Positions 1 to 5,069 are shown, counted from the first letter of the stretch. The stretch is DNA of 5,069 bases from an uncultured Erysipelotrichaceae bacterium (GCA_937874965.1 CALNCD010000213.1:1-5069); one strand, 5' to 3'. Made by a program: numbers and translations. The notes: generated by a model from the sequence alone, not told the origin.

Positions 1-1163
1 AAGTCATCATAGTCGGTAATATGGGTAATATCAACATTCCACCCCGGCAGTTTCTTGATCAGCGGGGTTGAGTGCAGCAAGCGGGTCAGATTACCGAAGG
101 TATCCTTCTGCTTGCCATCTTCTTCATATGCATAAACAACAGGAATTTCACTCAGGTAGGATAAGACATCGATATTCGTCAAGGCCACATCAGTAGCGCC
201 TTGTATTTCGCAACCATAACGCGTTGCGACGGCATCAAAGTATCCGACACGGCGTGGTCGACCTGTTGTTGCACCGTACTCACCTGCATCGCCGCCCCGC
301 TGACGCAGTTCTTGTGCTTCATCACCGAAGATTTCGGAAATGAATGGACCGGCTCCGACACAGCTGGAATACGCTTTGGTCACAGCCCATGTTTCATCGA
401 TGTCTACAGCCAATCCTGTACCGACACTGGCATAGCGGGCTAAGGTGGAGGAAGAGGTTGAGTATGGATAGATTCCATAATCAGGGTCGCGTAATGCACC
501 GAGTTGACCCTCAAGTAAAATTGTTTTATTCTCTTGATTTGCTTTTAGAAGATATTGGAAGGTATCTTTGACATACGGAGCAATCAGCGTCTTGTAGCTT
601 CTTAGTTCATCAAGCACTTCCTGTTTGGTCAACGGTTCTGCCTGATAAAGATTTACCAACAGTGCATTCTTGCTTGGCAAGAGTCGATCAATTTTTTCAC
701 TCAGCCACGCGTCATCAAAGAGATCACAGACCTGGAAACCGATCTTGGCATATTTGTCAGAATAGAAAGGAGCAATACCGCTCTTCGTTGAACCGAACTG
801 CTGTTTTCCTAAACGTTCTTCTTCCAGCTGGTCAAAACGAATATGGTAGCTCATGACGAGCTGGGCCCGATCACTTACATAGAGGGTTGGATTCAGTCCT
901 CTTGCTTTGATCTCATCCAGTTCTTTGATCAATGCCGGTACATTTAAGGCAACACCGTTGCCGATAATATTGACAGTATGATCATTAATAACCCCAGAAG
1001 GAAGCATATGCAAAGCAAACTTTCCTTTGTCAGTAATGATTGTATGTCCGGCATTGTTTCCGCCTTGGAAACGAACGACAATGTCAGAGTCTTGAGCAAA
1101 CACATCAGTCAGTTTTCCTTTGCCTTCATCGCCCCAGTTTGCGCCAACTATTGCTTTAATCAT
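1..1163 (-). CDS. purA: Adenylosuccinate synthetase, 3' end outside the window
   Basis: PurA joins IMP and aspartate using GTP to give adenylosuccinate, the first committed step from IMP to AMP, in the cytoplasm. I translated 387 complete codons from the ATG at 1163-1161; the family is usually about 425-430 residues, so roughly 40 C-terminal residues lie beyond base 1. Visible motifs are the N-terminal loop GANWGDEGKGK (residues 7-17, with the catalytic Asp at 12), GGNNAGHT with the catalytic His at 40, GSTKSGIAP (124-132), LEGQLG (217-222), GATTGRPRR (297-305) and the guanine-recognition stretch LTNID ending at Asp332. The start is fixed by AGGAGGG at 1176-1170, six bases upstream. Several motifs differ from the E. 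coli type (NWGDEGKGK for QWGDEGKGK, GSTKSGI for GSTGRGI, Asn330 for Lys in TKxD). From memory this matches a clostridial-type PurA variant, so I do not read the changes as loss of function. It is divergent from the arginase-like gene. Confidence 0.96.
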   Translation of the reverse strand, partial: MIKAIVGANWGDEGKGKLTDVFAQDSDIVVRFQGGNNAGHTIITDKGKFALHMLPSGVINDHTVNIIGNGVALNVPALIKELDEIKARGLNPTLYVSDRAQLVMSYHIRFDQLEEERLGKQQFGSTKSGIAPFYSDKYAKIGFQVCDLFDDAWLSEKIDRLLPSKNALLVNLYQAEPLTKQEVLDELRSYKTLIAPYVKDTFQYLLKANQENKTILLEGQLGALRDPDYGIYPYSTSSSTLARYASVGTGLAVDIDETWAVTKAYSSCVGAGPFISEIFGDEAQELRQRGGDAGEYGATTGRPRRVGYFDAVATRYGCEIQGATDVALTNIDVLSYLSEIPVVYAYEEDGKQKDTFGNLTRLLHSTPLIKKLPGWNVDITHITDYDD

Positions 1164-1186
1164 CTTTTACCCTCCTGCAATGATTT

Positions 1187-1216
1187 AAAAAACGAAAGGC
1201 ACACAAGATGTGTGCC
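1187..1216 (-). terminator. Terminator-like hairpin with U-tract inside the purA leader
   Basis: Read on the minus strand, GGCACACA (1216-1209) and TGTGTGCC (1205-1198) form a perfect 8-bp stem with a 3-nt loop. It is followed at once by TTTCGTTTTTT (1197-1187). That is the form of an intrinsic terminator on this strand only; the plus strand has no T-run after the stem. No minus-strand gene lies upstream for it to terminate, because the neighbouring gene is divergent. It sits about ten bases after the predicted purA start site and before the purA ribosome binding site. It may be an attenuator, a 5' stabilising hairpin, or a stop for antisense transcription. Confidence 0.6.
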
Positions 1217-1217
1217 A

Positions 1218-1233
1218 TAAGTTACACAACTTA
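1218..1233. repeat. Short dyad overlapping the purA promoter start region
   Basis: TAAGTT-ACAC-AACTTA is a perfect 6-bp inverted repeat with a 4-bp centre. It abuts the predicted purA -10 box and covers the predicted transcription start. The position suits a repressor operator, but the dyad is short and AT-rich, and I do not recognise it as the site of a named regulator. On the minus strand its centre (TGTGT) is also complementary to the ACACA of the adjacent hairpin arm. Confidence 0.3.
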
Positions 1234-1261
1234 CCTTATCAACCTTTTTCAGAAAAGTCAA
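1233..1261 (-). promoter_or_regulatory. Predicted sigma-A-type promoter for purA
   Basis: On the minus strand TTGACT (1261-1256) and TAAGGT (1238-1233) are separated by exactly 17 bases. The -10 is preceded by TGA, an extended -10 (TGn) element that would compensate for a -10 matching only three of six consensus bases. The predicted start near 1226 gives a leader of about 60 bases before the purA ATG, containing the hairpin at 1198-1216. Confidence 0.55.
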
Positions 1262-1301
1262 TCCAAGCCACGCAAAGAAGTGTGATAATTAACGAGTATG
1301 C

Positions 1302-1330
1302 TTGAATTAACCCCTAAAGATTGCTATGAT
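1302..1330 (+). promoter_or_regulatory. Predicted promoter for the arginase-like/EetA-like/EetB-like operon
   Basis: TTGAAT (1302-1307) and TATGAT (1325-1330) are separated by 17 bases. TGC just before the -10 makes an extended -10 element. The predicted start near 1337 gives a short leader of about 24 bases before the ATG at 1361. The match is good at both boxes and the spacing is optimal, and no other comparable site is seen in the intergenic region on this strand. Confidence 0.65.
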
Positions 1331-1360
1331 TTAACAGAACTTAGAATGGGTGGTTAAATC

Positions 1361-2194
1361 ATGGTAATCAAAAAAATCGGTGCTGCGATTAATGCAGGGT
1401 GTGATATTGATGGTGCACAGTATTGTGTTGAGAGGGAGCAGGATTATTTCAGTTTTGATGCTGCACTCAGCAGTGTTAAGGATCCAAGAGATTCCGATGT
1501 CCCGATTCTTTATAAATATGAAGTCCTGGACTTTGTAACCCGGCTTCAGAAGATTGTCAAAGGGACCTTCAGTGAACATAGTTTCCCTTTAGTTTTCGGT
1601 GGTGATCATTCTTTGGCAATTGGCAGTATCAGTGCGGCATCAAATAAGAATCGGGGAGTTATCTGGATTGATGCTCACGGTGATTTCAATACGGATGTCA
1701 TCTCTGAATCGAAACGGATCCATGGCATGCCATTGGCAAATCTCTGCGGACTGGGTGATGCTGATTTTGTCGCCTTAGTGGGTGAAAACACTGTTCCTTA
1801 TGAAAATATCATCTATTTTGGCATTCGCAGTCTTGATCCTCTGGAAGAGGCACTGATGCATGAAAAGAATCTTCGTATTGTCACAATGAAGGAAATCAAT
1901 GAAAAAGGCTACGATCAAGCAATCCAGGAAACCGTTGATTTTTTAAGGAAGTTTGAGAGTGTTCATATCAGTTTTGATTTGGACAGCATTGATCCAACGG
2001 TTGTTAAAGGAGTCAGTACACCAGTACCGAATGGCTTGAAGAAGGAAAAAGCGCTTGAGCTTATTGAGACTGTTTTCAAGACTGTTCCTGTAAGCAGCAT
2101 GGATATTGTCGAATACAACCCGATTAATGATGATGGCAAGACAATCGGTGTCGTCTTGGATACCCTTGATATCGTAGAACATTACATCAAGTAA
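1361..2194 (+). CDS. Arginase-family ureohydrolase, arginase-like
   Basis: This 277-residue protein belongs to the arginase/agmatinase/formiminoglutamase superfamily of binuclear manganese hydrolases. All six expected metal ligands are visible: His83 in GGDHS (80-84), Asp104, His106 and Asp108 in DAHGDFNT (104-111), and Asp206 and Asp208 in SFDLDSIDP (204-212). His121 in IHGMP and Glu251 in VEYNP match the catalytic His and the substrate-binding Glu of arginases. The spacing from DAHGDFNT to HGMPLA equals that of arginase, and GIRSLDPLE (154-162) matches the arginase GLRDVDPGE stretch, so arginine to ornithine plus urea is the first guess. However, the arginase loop SGN is SKR here (117-119), replacing the Asn that contacts the substrate carboxylate, and the protein is about 20 residues shorter than typical RocF. 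Agmatine or another guanidino substrate therefore remains possible. The start is preceded by GGGTGG at 1348-1353, a moderate ribosome binding site. It is first in a likely three-gene operon. Confidence 0.88.
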   Translation: MVIKKIGAAINAGCDIDGAQYCVEREQDYFSFDAALSSVKDPRDSDVPILYKYEVLDFVTRLQKIVKGTFSEHSFPLVFGGDHSLAIGSISAASNKNRGVIWIDAHGDFNTDVISESKRIHGMPLANLCGLGDADFVALVGENTVPYENIIYFGIRSLDPLEEALMHEKNLRIVTMKEINEKGYDQAIQETVDFLRKFESVHISFDLDSIDPTVVKGVSTPVPNGLKKEKALELIETVFKTVPVSSMDIVEYNPINDDGKTIGVVLDTLDIVEHYIK

Positions 2195-2203
2195 GGAGGA
2201 CCG

Positions 2204-2569
2204 ATGAATAAAGCTGATAAAATTACCGTGGTTATTCTCTTTATTCTCGGTGTTTCTCTTTTTTTTACGCCCCGGTTGTGGCAGGTCGAAGGAGGAAGCG
2301 TTGCGGTTGTTGAATACCGAGGCAAGGAATTGCTGCGGATTGACATGACAATTAATGACAGTTACGATGTCCAAGGTGATCTTGGCCCGGTAACTGTTGA
2401 AGTCAAGGATCGTAAAATACGGGTTTCTTCTGAGGAATCGCCGTACCATTATTGTTCGATGCAAGGCTGGGTCTCCTATACCAGCCAGCCAATCATCTGT
2501 CTGCCCAATGGGATAGAAGTGCGGATCATCAGTGGTGAATCCTCAGGAGCCGATACGACGATACAATGA
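2204..2569 (+). CDS. Membrane-anchored NusG domain II protein, EetA-like
   Basis: This 121-residue protein has a Lys-rich start and one hydrophobic segment (about 7-23) serving as signal anchor, which places the remainder outside the membrane. The rest is a NusG_II (DUF1312) domain: an early beta-strand region ending in VTVEVKDRKIRV (63-74), then the diagnostic ESPYHYCSMQGW stretch (78-89) and IICLPNGIEVRI (97-108), with cysteines at 84 and 99. Despite the domain name it is not the transcription factor NusG; it lacks the NGN and KOW regions. From memory, EetA of the Listeria flavin-based extracellular electron transfer locus has this domain and is encoded next to EetB, as here. Its biochemical role is not established. 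AAGGAGGA overlaps the preceding stop codon and fixes the start; it follows the arginase-like gene by 9 bases. Confidence 0.85.
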   Translation: MNKADKITVVILFILGVSLFFTPRLWQVEGGSVAVVEYRGKELLRIDMTINDSYDVQGDLGPVTVEVKDRKIRVSSEESPYHYCSMQGWVSYTSQPIICLPNGIEVRIISGESSGADTTIQ

Positions 2570-3087
2570 GAAAAAGCAAAATGACGACACGTAAATTAAC
2601 GCTGATTACCATGCTTACTGCCATGGCAATCGTTGCTAATATTATTGAGAATTCGATTACATTGCCGTTGGTTTTTCCGGGTGTTAAACTTGGTTTAGCC
2701 AATGTTTTTGCTGTGATTGCGCTGTATATGTTCGGCGCAAAGGAAATGCTTCTGGTAAATATCATGAGAGTCTTGCTTGCCTCTTTGTTAAGTGGTAGAA
2801 TATTCTCGTATACGTTTTTTATGTCGTTGGCTGGGGCGTTGCTCAGTAGTTTAGTTGTCATCCTCTTCAAGCGCCGATCCGGGTTATCGATCATCGGAAT
2901 TAACTGTATTTCCGCAGCATTCCATGGCGTTGGTCAAATCCTGATCGTGATGATTGTGATGAAATCCACTGAAATTGTAATGTATCTTGGAGTAATGATT
3001 TTACTTGCTATTCCAACGGGACTATTTACAGGCTTTCTCTCTAAAATGATATTTGAACGGATTAGGAAGGAGAACTATAATGCTTAA
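2566..3087 (+). CDS. Gx transporter family / heptaprenyl diphosphate synthase component I-like membrane protein, EetB-like
   Basis: This 173-residue integral membrane protein has about five or six hydrophobic segments (roughly 12-30, 40-56, 61-77, 79-101, 108-132 and 136-162). The N-terminal pattern of LTxxxAMAIVANIIENSI followed by FPGVKLGLANVFAVIALYMFG is characteristic of the Gx transporter/Hpre_diP_synt_I family, which resembles ECF transporter S components. The old 'heptaprenyl diphosphate synthase component I' label is probably misleading, because no prenyltransferase motif is present. The ATG at 2566 overlaps the EetA-like stop as ATGA, which indicates translational coupling; CAGGAG at 2543-2548 is rather far away, and a second ATG at 2581 is possible. 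The EetA/EetB pairing suggests a role in flavin, quinone or envelope electron-transfer metabolism. No flavin-binding, ApbE or NDH-2 gene is within view. Confidence 0.85.
   Translation: MRKSKMTTRKLTLITMLTAMAIVANIIENSITLPLVFPGVKLGLANVFAVIALYMFGAKEMLLVNIMRVLLASLLSGRIFSYTFFMSLAGALLSSLVVILFKRRSGLSIIGINCISAAFHGVGQILIVMIVMKSTEIVMYLGVMILLAIPTGLFTGFLSKMIFERIRKENYNA
3025..3053 (+). promoter_or_regulatory. Candidate internal promoter for the leader ORF and exporter genes
   Basis: TTTACA (3025-3030) and GATATT (3048-3053) are separated by 17 bases, matching five and four of six consensus positions. It lies inside the 3' end of the EetB-like gene. A start near 3060 would place the small-ORF ribosome binding site almost at the 5' end of the transcript, a sensible arrangement for an attenuated leader. 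The site is weak enough to be coincidental; the exporter genes might instead be read through from the upstream operon. Confidence 0.35.
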
Positions 3088-3166
3088 TCTAGCGAATGAA
3101 GTTAAATTTGAACAATTCAACCTCTATTGTAGTCATCTTTTCTCTTTGTTTCATAAAGGGGAATAG
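3080..3166 (+). CDS. Putative 28-residue leader peptide of the exporter operon
   Basis: The ORF starts with ATG at 3080, overlaps the last 8 bases of the EetB-like gene in another frame, and ends with TAG at 3164-3166. Its ribosome binding site, GGAAGGAG at 3065-3072, lies 7 bases from the ATG and is among the best in the window, which is hard to explain if the ORF is meaningless. The peptide begins MLNLANEV and ends SLFHKGE; it is rich in Leu, Phe and Asn, has one Cys (17), and shows no signal peptide or recognisable domain. The stop codon is only one base before the first arm of a set of competing hairpins, so I infer that its translation, rather than the peptide itself, senses ribosome stalling, as bmrB does for bmrCD in B. 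subtilis. It could also be a remnant or a small protein with its own function. Confidence 0.6.
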   Translation: MLNLANEVKFEQFNLYCSHLFSLFHKGE

Positions 3167-3167
3167 A

Positions 3168-3230
3168 TACGGCAATGGATTTGCCGTAATGCTATCATGA
3201 TGATAATTACGGCACGAAAGTGCTTTTTTT
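3168..3230 (+). promoter_or_regulatory. Four-segment attenuator with mutually exclusive hairpins
   Basis: Segment 1 (TACGGCAA, 3168-3175) pairs perfectly over 8 bp with segment 2 (TTGCCGTA, 3181-3188), loop TGGAT. Segment 2 can instead pair over 9 bp with segment 3 (TGCCGTAAT 3182-3190 with ATTACGGCA 3206-3214). That stem continues after a 2-base bulge with TATCA/TGATA (3193-3197 with 3201-3205), about 14 bp in all. Segment 3 shares bases 3212-3214 with the terminator stem 3212-3223, so 2:3 and the terminator exclude each other, whereas 1:2 and the terminator can coexist. A ribosome halted over the last codons or stop of the leader ORF would cover segment 1 and favour readthrough. The pairings are directly visible; the regulatory outcome is inferred. 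No T-box consensus or recognisable riboswitch core is present. Confidence 0.72.
3212..3230 (+). terminator. Intrinsic terminator ahead of the exporter genes
   Basis: GCAC (3212-3215), a GAAA tetraloop of the stable GNRA class, and GTGC (3220-3223) are followed by seven T residues (3224-3230). A G-U pair (3211 with 3224) may lengthen the 4-bp stem. It would end transcripts from the upstream operon and, in the attenuation model, control entry into the exporter gene 15 bases further on. The stem is short, so efficiency may be modest. Confidence 0.7.
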
Positions 3231-3245
3231 AATGGGAGAAATGAA

Positions 3246-5048
3246 ATGAAATACTTAAAATTTATGAACCGATACTTGGGGAAGTACAAACTCCATGTTA
3301 TTTTGATTGGAGTTTTTACAGTGCTCTATTCCTTGTTAACGCTTGTATCCCCGTTAGTGGTCAGCTATGTGATTGACAACATCATCGGGAATCAGCCCAT
3401 CAATGGTGGATGGCAGGAAATTCTGACCAGACTCATTGATGGCCGCAGCTTTATCCGCAGCAATCTGTGGGTGGGAGCAATTATTATTATTGCGGTAACA
3501 CTTCTGACTGCAATTGTCATCTGGATGCGCGGGAATGTTACGGCGGTAGCTTCTGAGCGGTTTACTGAGAACCTGCGCAATGAACTTTACAATCATCTAC
3601 AGAAATTACCCTATGCCTATCATGTCAAATCGCAAAGCGGAGATTTGATACAGCGGGCAACCAGCGATGTTGATCAGATCCGCCGGTTTATTGCGAATCA
3701 GATCCGTGAATTTGTCTACGCAGTAGCTATCGCAGTTATTGCTTCAATTATCCTGGTTTCCATTCATGCGGGAATGGCCATGATTGTTTTCGGCATTATG
3801 CCGTTGATTATTCTCATGTCACTGTTCTTTTTCAAACGTATGCAGAATGAATTCAAAAAATCGGATGATGCAGAAGGTGCCTTGTCTGCCGCGGTTCAGG
3901 AAAATCTTCATGGCACACGCGTCGTTAAGGCATTTAACCGGGAAGCTTTTGAATTGGAGCGTTTCGAGGCTAAGAATACGGACTATCGGAAAAAGACGTT
4001 GAATGTGACCAAGCAGTTAGCCTATTACTGGGGATTTTCGGACTTGATTTGTTATTGCGGCATTCTTGCGGTCATCTTGTTTGGTATTCTGGAAACACAG
4101 CATGGTAATCTTACCTTCGGAAATTTCTTTGTCTTCTTATCGTACATTACCATGGTTCTTTGGCCAGTCAGGAATTTAGGACGCGTCCTCTCCGATCTTG
4201 GAAAGGTAACTGTTTCTATTTCACGCTTACAGGAAGTCTTCGATGTTCAGGAAGAGGACCTCAGCAGCGGGATTGAGCCGGGGATTGAGGGGAAGTTGGT
4301 TTTTAAGAATGTTTCCTTCAAATATGATGATGGAGATCACAATGTGCTGAATGATGTTTCGTTTGCCGTTGAAAAGGGCGAAACAGTCGCATTGATGGGG
4401 CCAACTGGAAGTGGGAAGAGCTCATTGGTTTATCTGCTCACCCGTCTGTATGATTATCAGTCCGGTTCGATTGAACTGGATGGTTTTGAACTGAACCAGA
4501 TTCAGCGCCATTATCTTCGCCGTCATGTCGGGTTAGTGCTTCAAGAACCTTTCTTATTCTCTAAGAGTATCTTTGAGAACATTAAAATCGCATCACCGAC
4601 AGCGCAGGAAGATGATATCTTCAATGCTGCTCGCAAGTCTGAAGTCCATCAGGTAATTACTGACTTTGATTTGGGATATCAGACTTTGGTAGGTGAGAAA
4701 GGCGTCACTCTATCAGGAGGACAGAAACAGCGGATTGCCATCGCACGGACCATTATCAACAGTACGCCGATTCTGATTTTTGATGATTCACTCTCAGCTG
4801 TTGATACAGAAACAGATGCGTCCATCCGTGCTCATCTGCAGCAATTGAACCAGGCAACAACCTTTATTATTACCCATCGTGTGTCTACGGCTCAGCATGC
4901 TGACAAGATCATTGTTTTAGATCATGGCCGGATTGTTCAAAGCGGTACGCATCAAGAACTACTTAATCAAGAAGGCTTGTATCAGCGGATTGCAGATATT
5001 CAGAGCCAGATTGATTTAGGGGAGGATTACTCAAATGAGTCAGAATAA
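3246..5048 (+). CDS. ABC exporter half-transporter with degenerate Walker B site (BmrC/LmrC/TM287-like)
   Basis: This 600-residue protein fuses a type I (type IV fold) exporter membrane domain to an ATPase domain. The membrane domain spans about 1-320, with hydrophobic segments near 16-43, 74-96, 150-195 (two segments), 255-278 and 285-308. The ATPase domain shows Walker A GPTGSGKS (385-392), Q-loop Gln433, signature LSGGQKQR (489-496), Walker B ILIFDD ending with Asp513, D-loop SAVD and switch His544. The residue after the Walker B Asp is Asp514, not the usual catalytic Glu, and the motif reads DDSLSAVD. This is typical of the C-type subunit of heterodimeric multidrug exporters, in which one of the two ATP sites is catalytically weak. 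The substrate cannot be deduced; drugs, peptides or lipids are all possible. GGGAG at 3234-3238 lies 7 bases before the ATG. The next gene overlaps its end by 14 bases, consistent with a coupled partner. Confidence 0.93.
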   Translation: MKYLKFMNRYLGKYKLHVILIGVFTVLYSLLTLVSPLVVSYVIDNIIGNQPINGGWQEILTRLIDGRSFIRSNLWVGAIIIIAVTLLTAIVIWMRGNVTAVASERFTENLRNELYNHLQKLPYAYHVKSQSGDLIQRATSDVDQIRRFIANQIREFVYAVAIAVIASIILVSIHAGMAMIVFGIMPLIILMSLFFFKRMQNEFKKSDDAEGALSAAVQENLHGTRVVKAFNREAFELERFEAKNTDYRKKTLNVTKQLAYYWGFSDLICYCGILAVILFGILETQHGNLTFGNFFVFLSYITMVLWPVRNLGRVLSDLGKVTVSISRLQEVFDVQEEDLSSGIEPGIEGKLVFKNVSFKYDDGDHNVLNDVSFAVEKGETVALMGPTGSGKSSLVYLLTRLYDYQSGSIELDGFELNQIQRHYLRRHVGLVLQEPFLFSKSIFENIKIASPTAQEDDIFNAARKSEVHQVITDFDLGYQTLVGEKGVTLSGGQKQRIAIARTIINSTPILIFDDSLSAVDTETDASIRAHLQQLNQATTFIITHRVSTAQHADKIIVLDHGRIVQSGTHQELLNQEGLYQRIADIQSQIDLGEDYSNESE

Positions 5049-5069
5049 ATTTAAAGAAGAAGACTACAA
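5035..5069 (+). CDS. Start of the probable partner half-transporter, 3' end outside the window
   Basis: Only eleven codons are visible (MSQNKFKEEDY). They begin at an ATG that overlaps the preceding exporter gene in another frame and is preceded by GGGGAGG at 5019-5025, 9 bases away. No domain can be seen. The identification rests on the overlap, on the degenerate upstream subunit needing a partner with a canonical catalytic Glu, and on a hydrophilic Lys/Glu-rich N-terminus that I associate with D-type subunits of such pairs. Confidence 0.6.
   Translation, partial: MSQNKFKEEDY

Noticed and set aside
978..1220. Plus-strand open frames opposite purA, including an 80-codon frame here
   Set aside because: They are antisense to a well-conserved enzyme gene and show no motif; the frame ends in the purA leader hairpin.
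1943..2464. A 173-codon minus-strand open frame opposite the arginase-like and EetA-like genes
   Set aside because: It lies antisense to two genes with clear family motifs, has no recognisable domain, and crosses their operon junction. It is a shadow frame.
2204..2569. Transcription elongation factor NusG
   Set aside because: Only the NusG_II domain is present, after a membrane anchor; the NGN and KOW regions that define the elongation factor are absent.
2529..2894. A 121-codon minus-strand open frame opposite the EetB-like gene
   Set aside because: Its hydrophobic composition simply mirrors the membrane protein on the other strand; no family features are seen.
2566..3087. Heptaprenyl diphosphate synthase subunit as the literal function
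   Set aside because: The family name is historical. The protein is a multi-pass membrane protein without Asp-rich prenyltransferase motifs.
3108..3120. Small TTGAA-CAA-TTCAA hairpin inside the leader ORF
   Set aside because: It is a 5-bp AT-rich stem that translation would melt; it is too weak to assign a role.
3100..3230. T-box or metabolite riboswitch upstream of the exporter
   Set aside because: The region is only about 130 bases, contains a translated-looking ORF, and lacks the T-box consensus and any aptamer core I recognise.
3089..3289. A 66-codon minus-strand open frame spanning the attenuator
   Set aside because: It needs a TTG start, has no evident ribosome binding site, runs through the terminator hairpins, and overlaps the start of the exporter gene.

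Overview
The window looks like chromosomal DNA of a low-to-mid GC member of the Bacillota. The evidence is the consistently strong AGGAGG-type ribosome binding sites, a PurA of the variant form I associate with Clostridia/Erysipelotrichia-like lineages, and an exporter pair of the BmrC/BmrD-LmrC/LmrD-TM287/288 type. Genus and species cannot be read from the sequence. I see no insertion sequence, phage gene, tRNA, rRNA or CRISPR array.

Layout. Bases 1-1163 (minus strand) hold most of purA, adenylosuccinate synthetase, running off the left edge. A 197-bp divergent intergenic region (1164-1360) carries a promoter for each direction and a terminator-like hairpin with a U-tract inside the purA leader. 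On the plus strand a compact three-gene unit follows: an arginase-family ureohydrolase (1361-2194), a membrane-anchored NusG domain II protein resembling EetA (2204-2569), and a Gx transporter/heptaprenyl diphosphate synthase component I-like membrane protein resembling EetB (2566-3087). They are 9 bp apart and 4 bp overlapping, so they are probably co-transcribed. An ABC exporter half-transporter (3246-5048) comes next, and a second gene, probably its partner, starts at 5035 with its own strong ribosome binding site and runs off the right edge.

The most interesting part is the 158-bp gap between the EetB-like gene and the exporter. It contains a 28-codon ORF (3080-3166) with a near-ideal ribosome binding site. 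Directly after its stop codon lie four RNA segments laid out like a classical attenuator. TACGGCA occurs twice, with its complement TGCCGTA between the copies, so the middle segment can pair either backwards (1:2) or forwards (2:3). The forward pairing uses bases needed for a GNRA-loop terminator ending in seven T residues (3:4). A ribosome stalled near the end of the small ORF would cover segment 1, favour 2:3, and allow transcription into the exporter genes. This is the logic described for bmrB-bmrCD of Bacillus subtilis, where a leader peptide controls a heterodimeric multidrug exporter. The exporter subunit here carries Asp in place of the catalytic Glu after Walker B, the hallmark of the degenerate subunit of such heterodimers, which independently supports this reading. 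The regulatory model is inferred from sequence and has not been tested.
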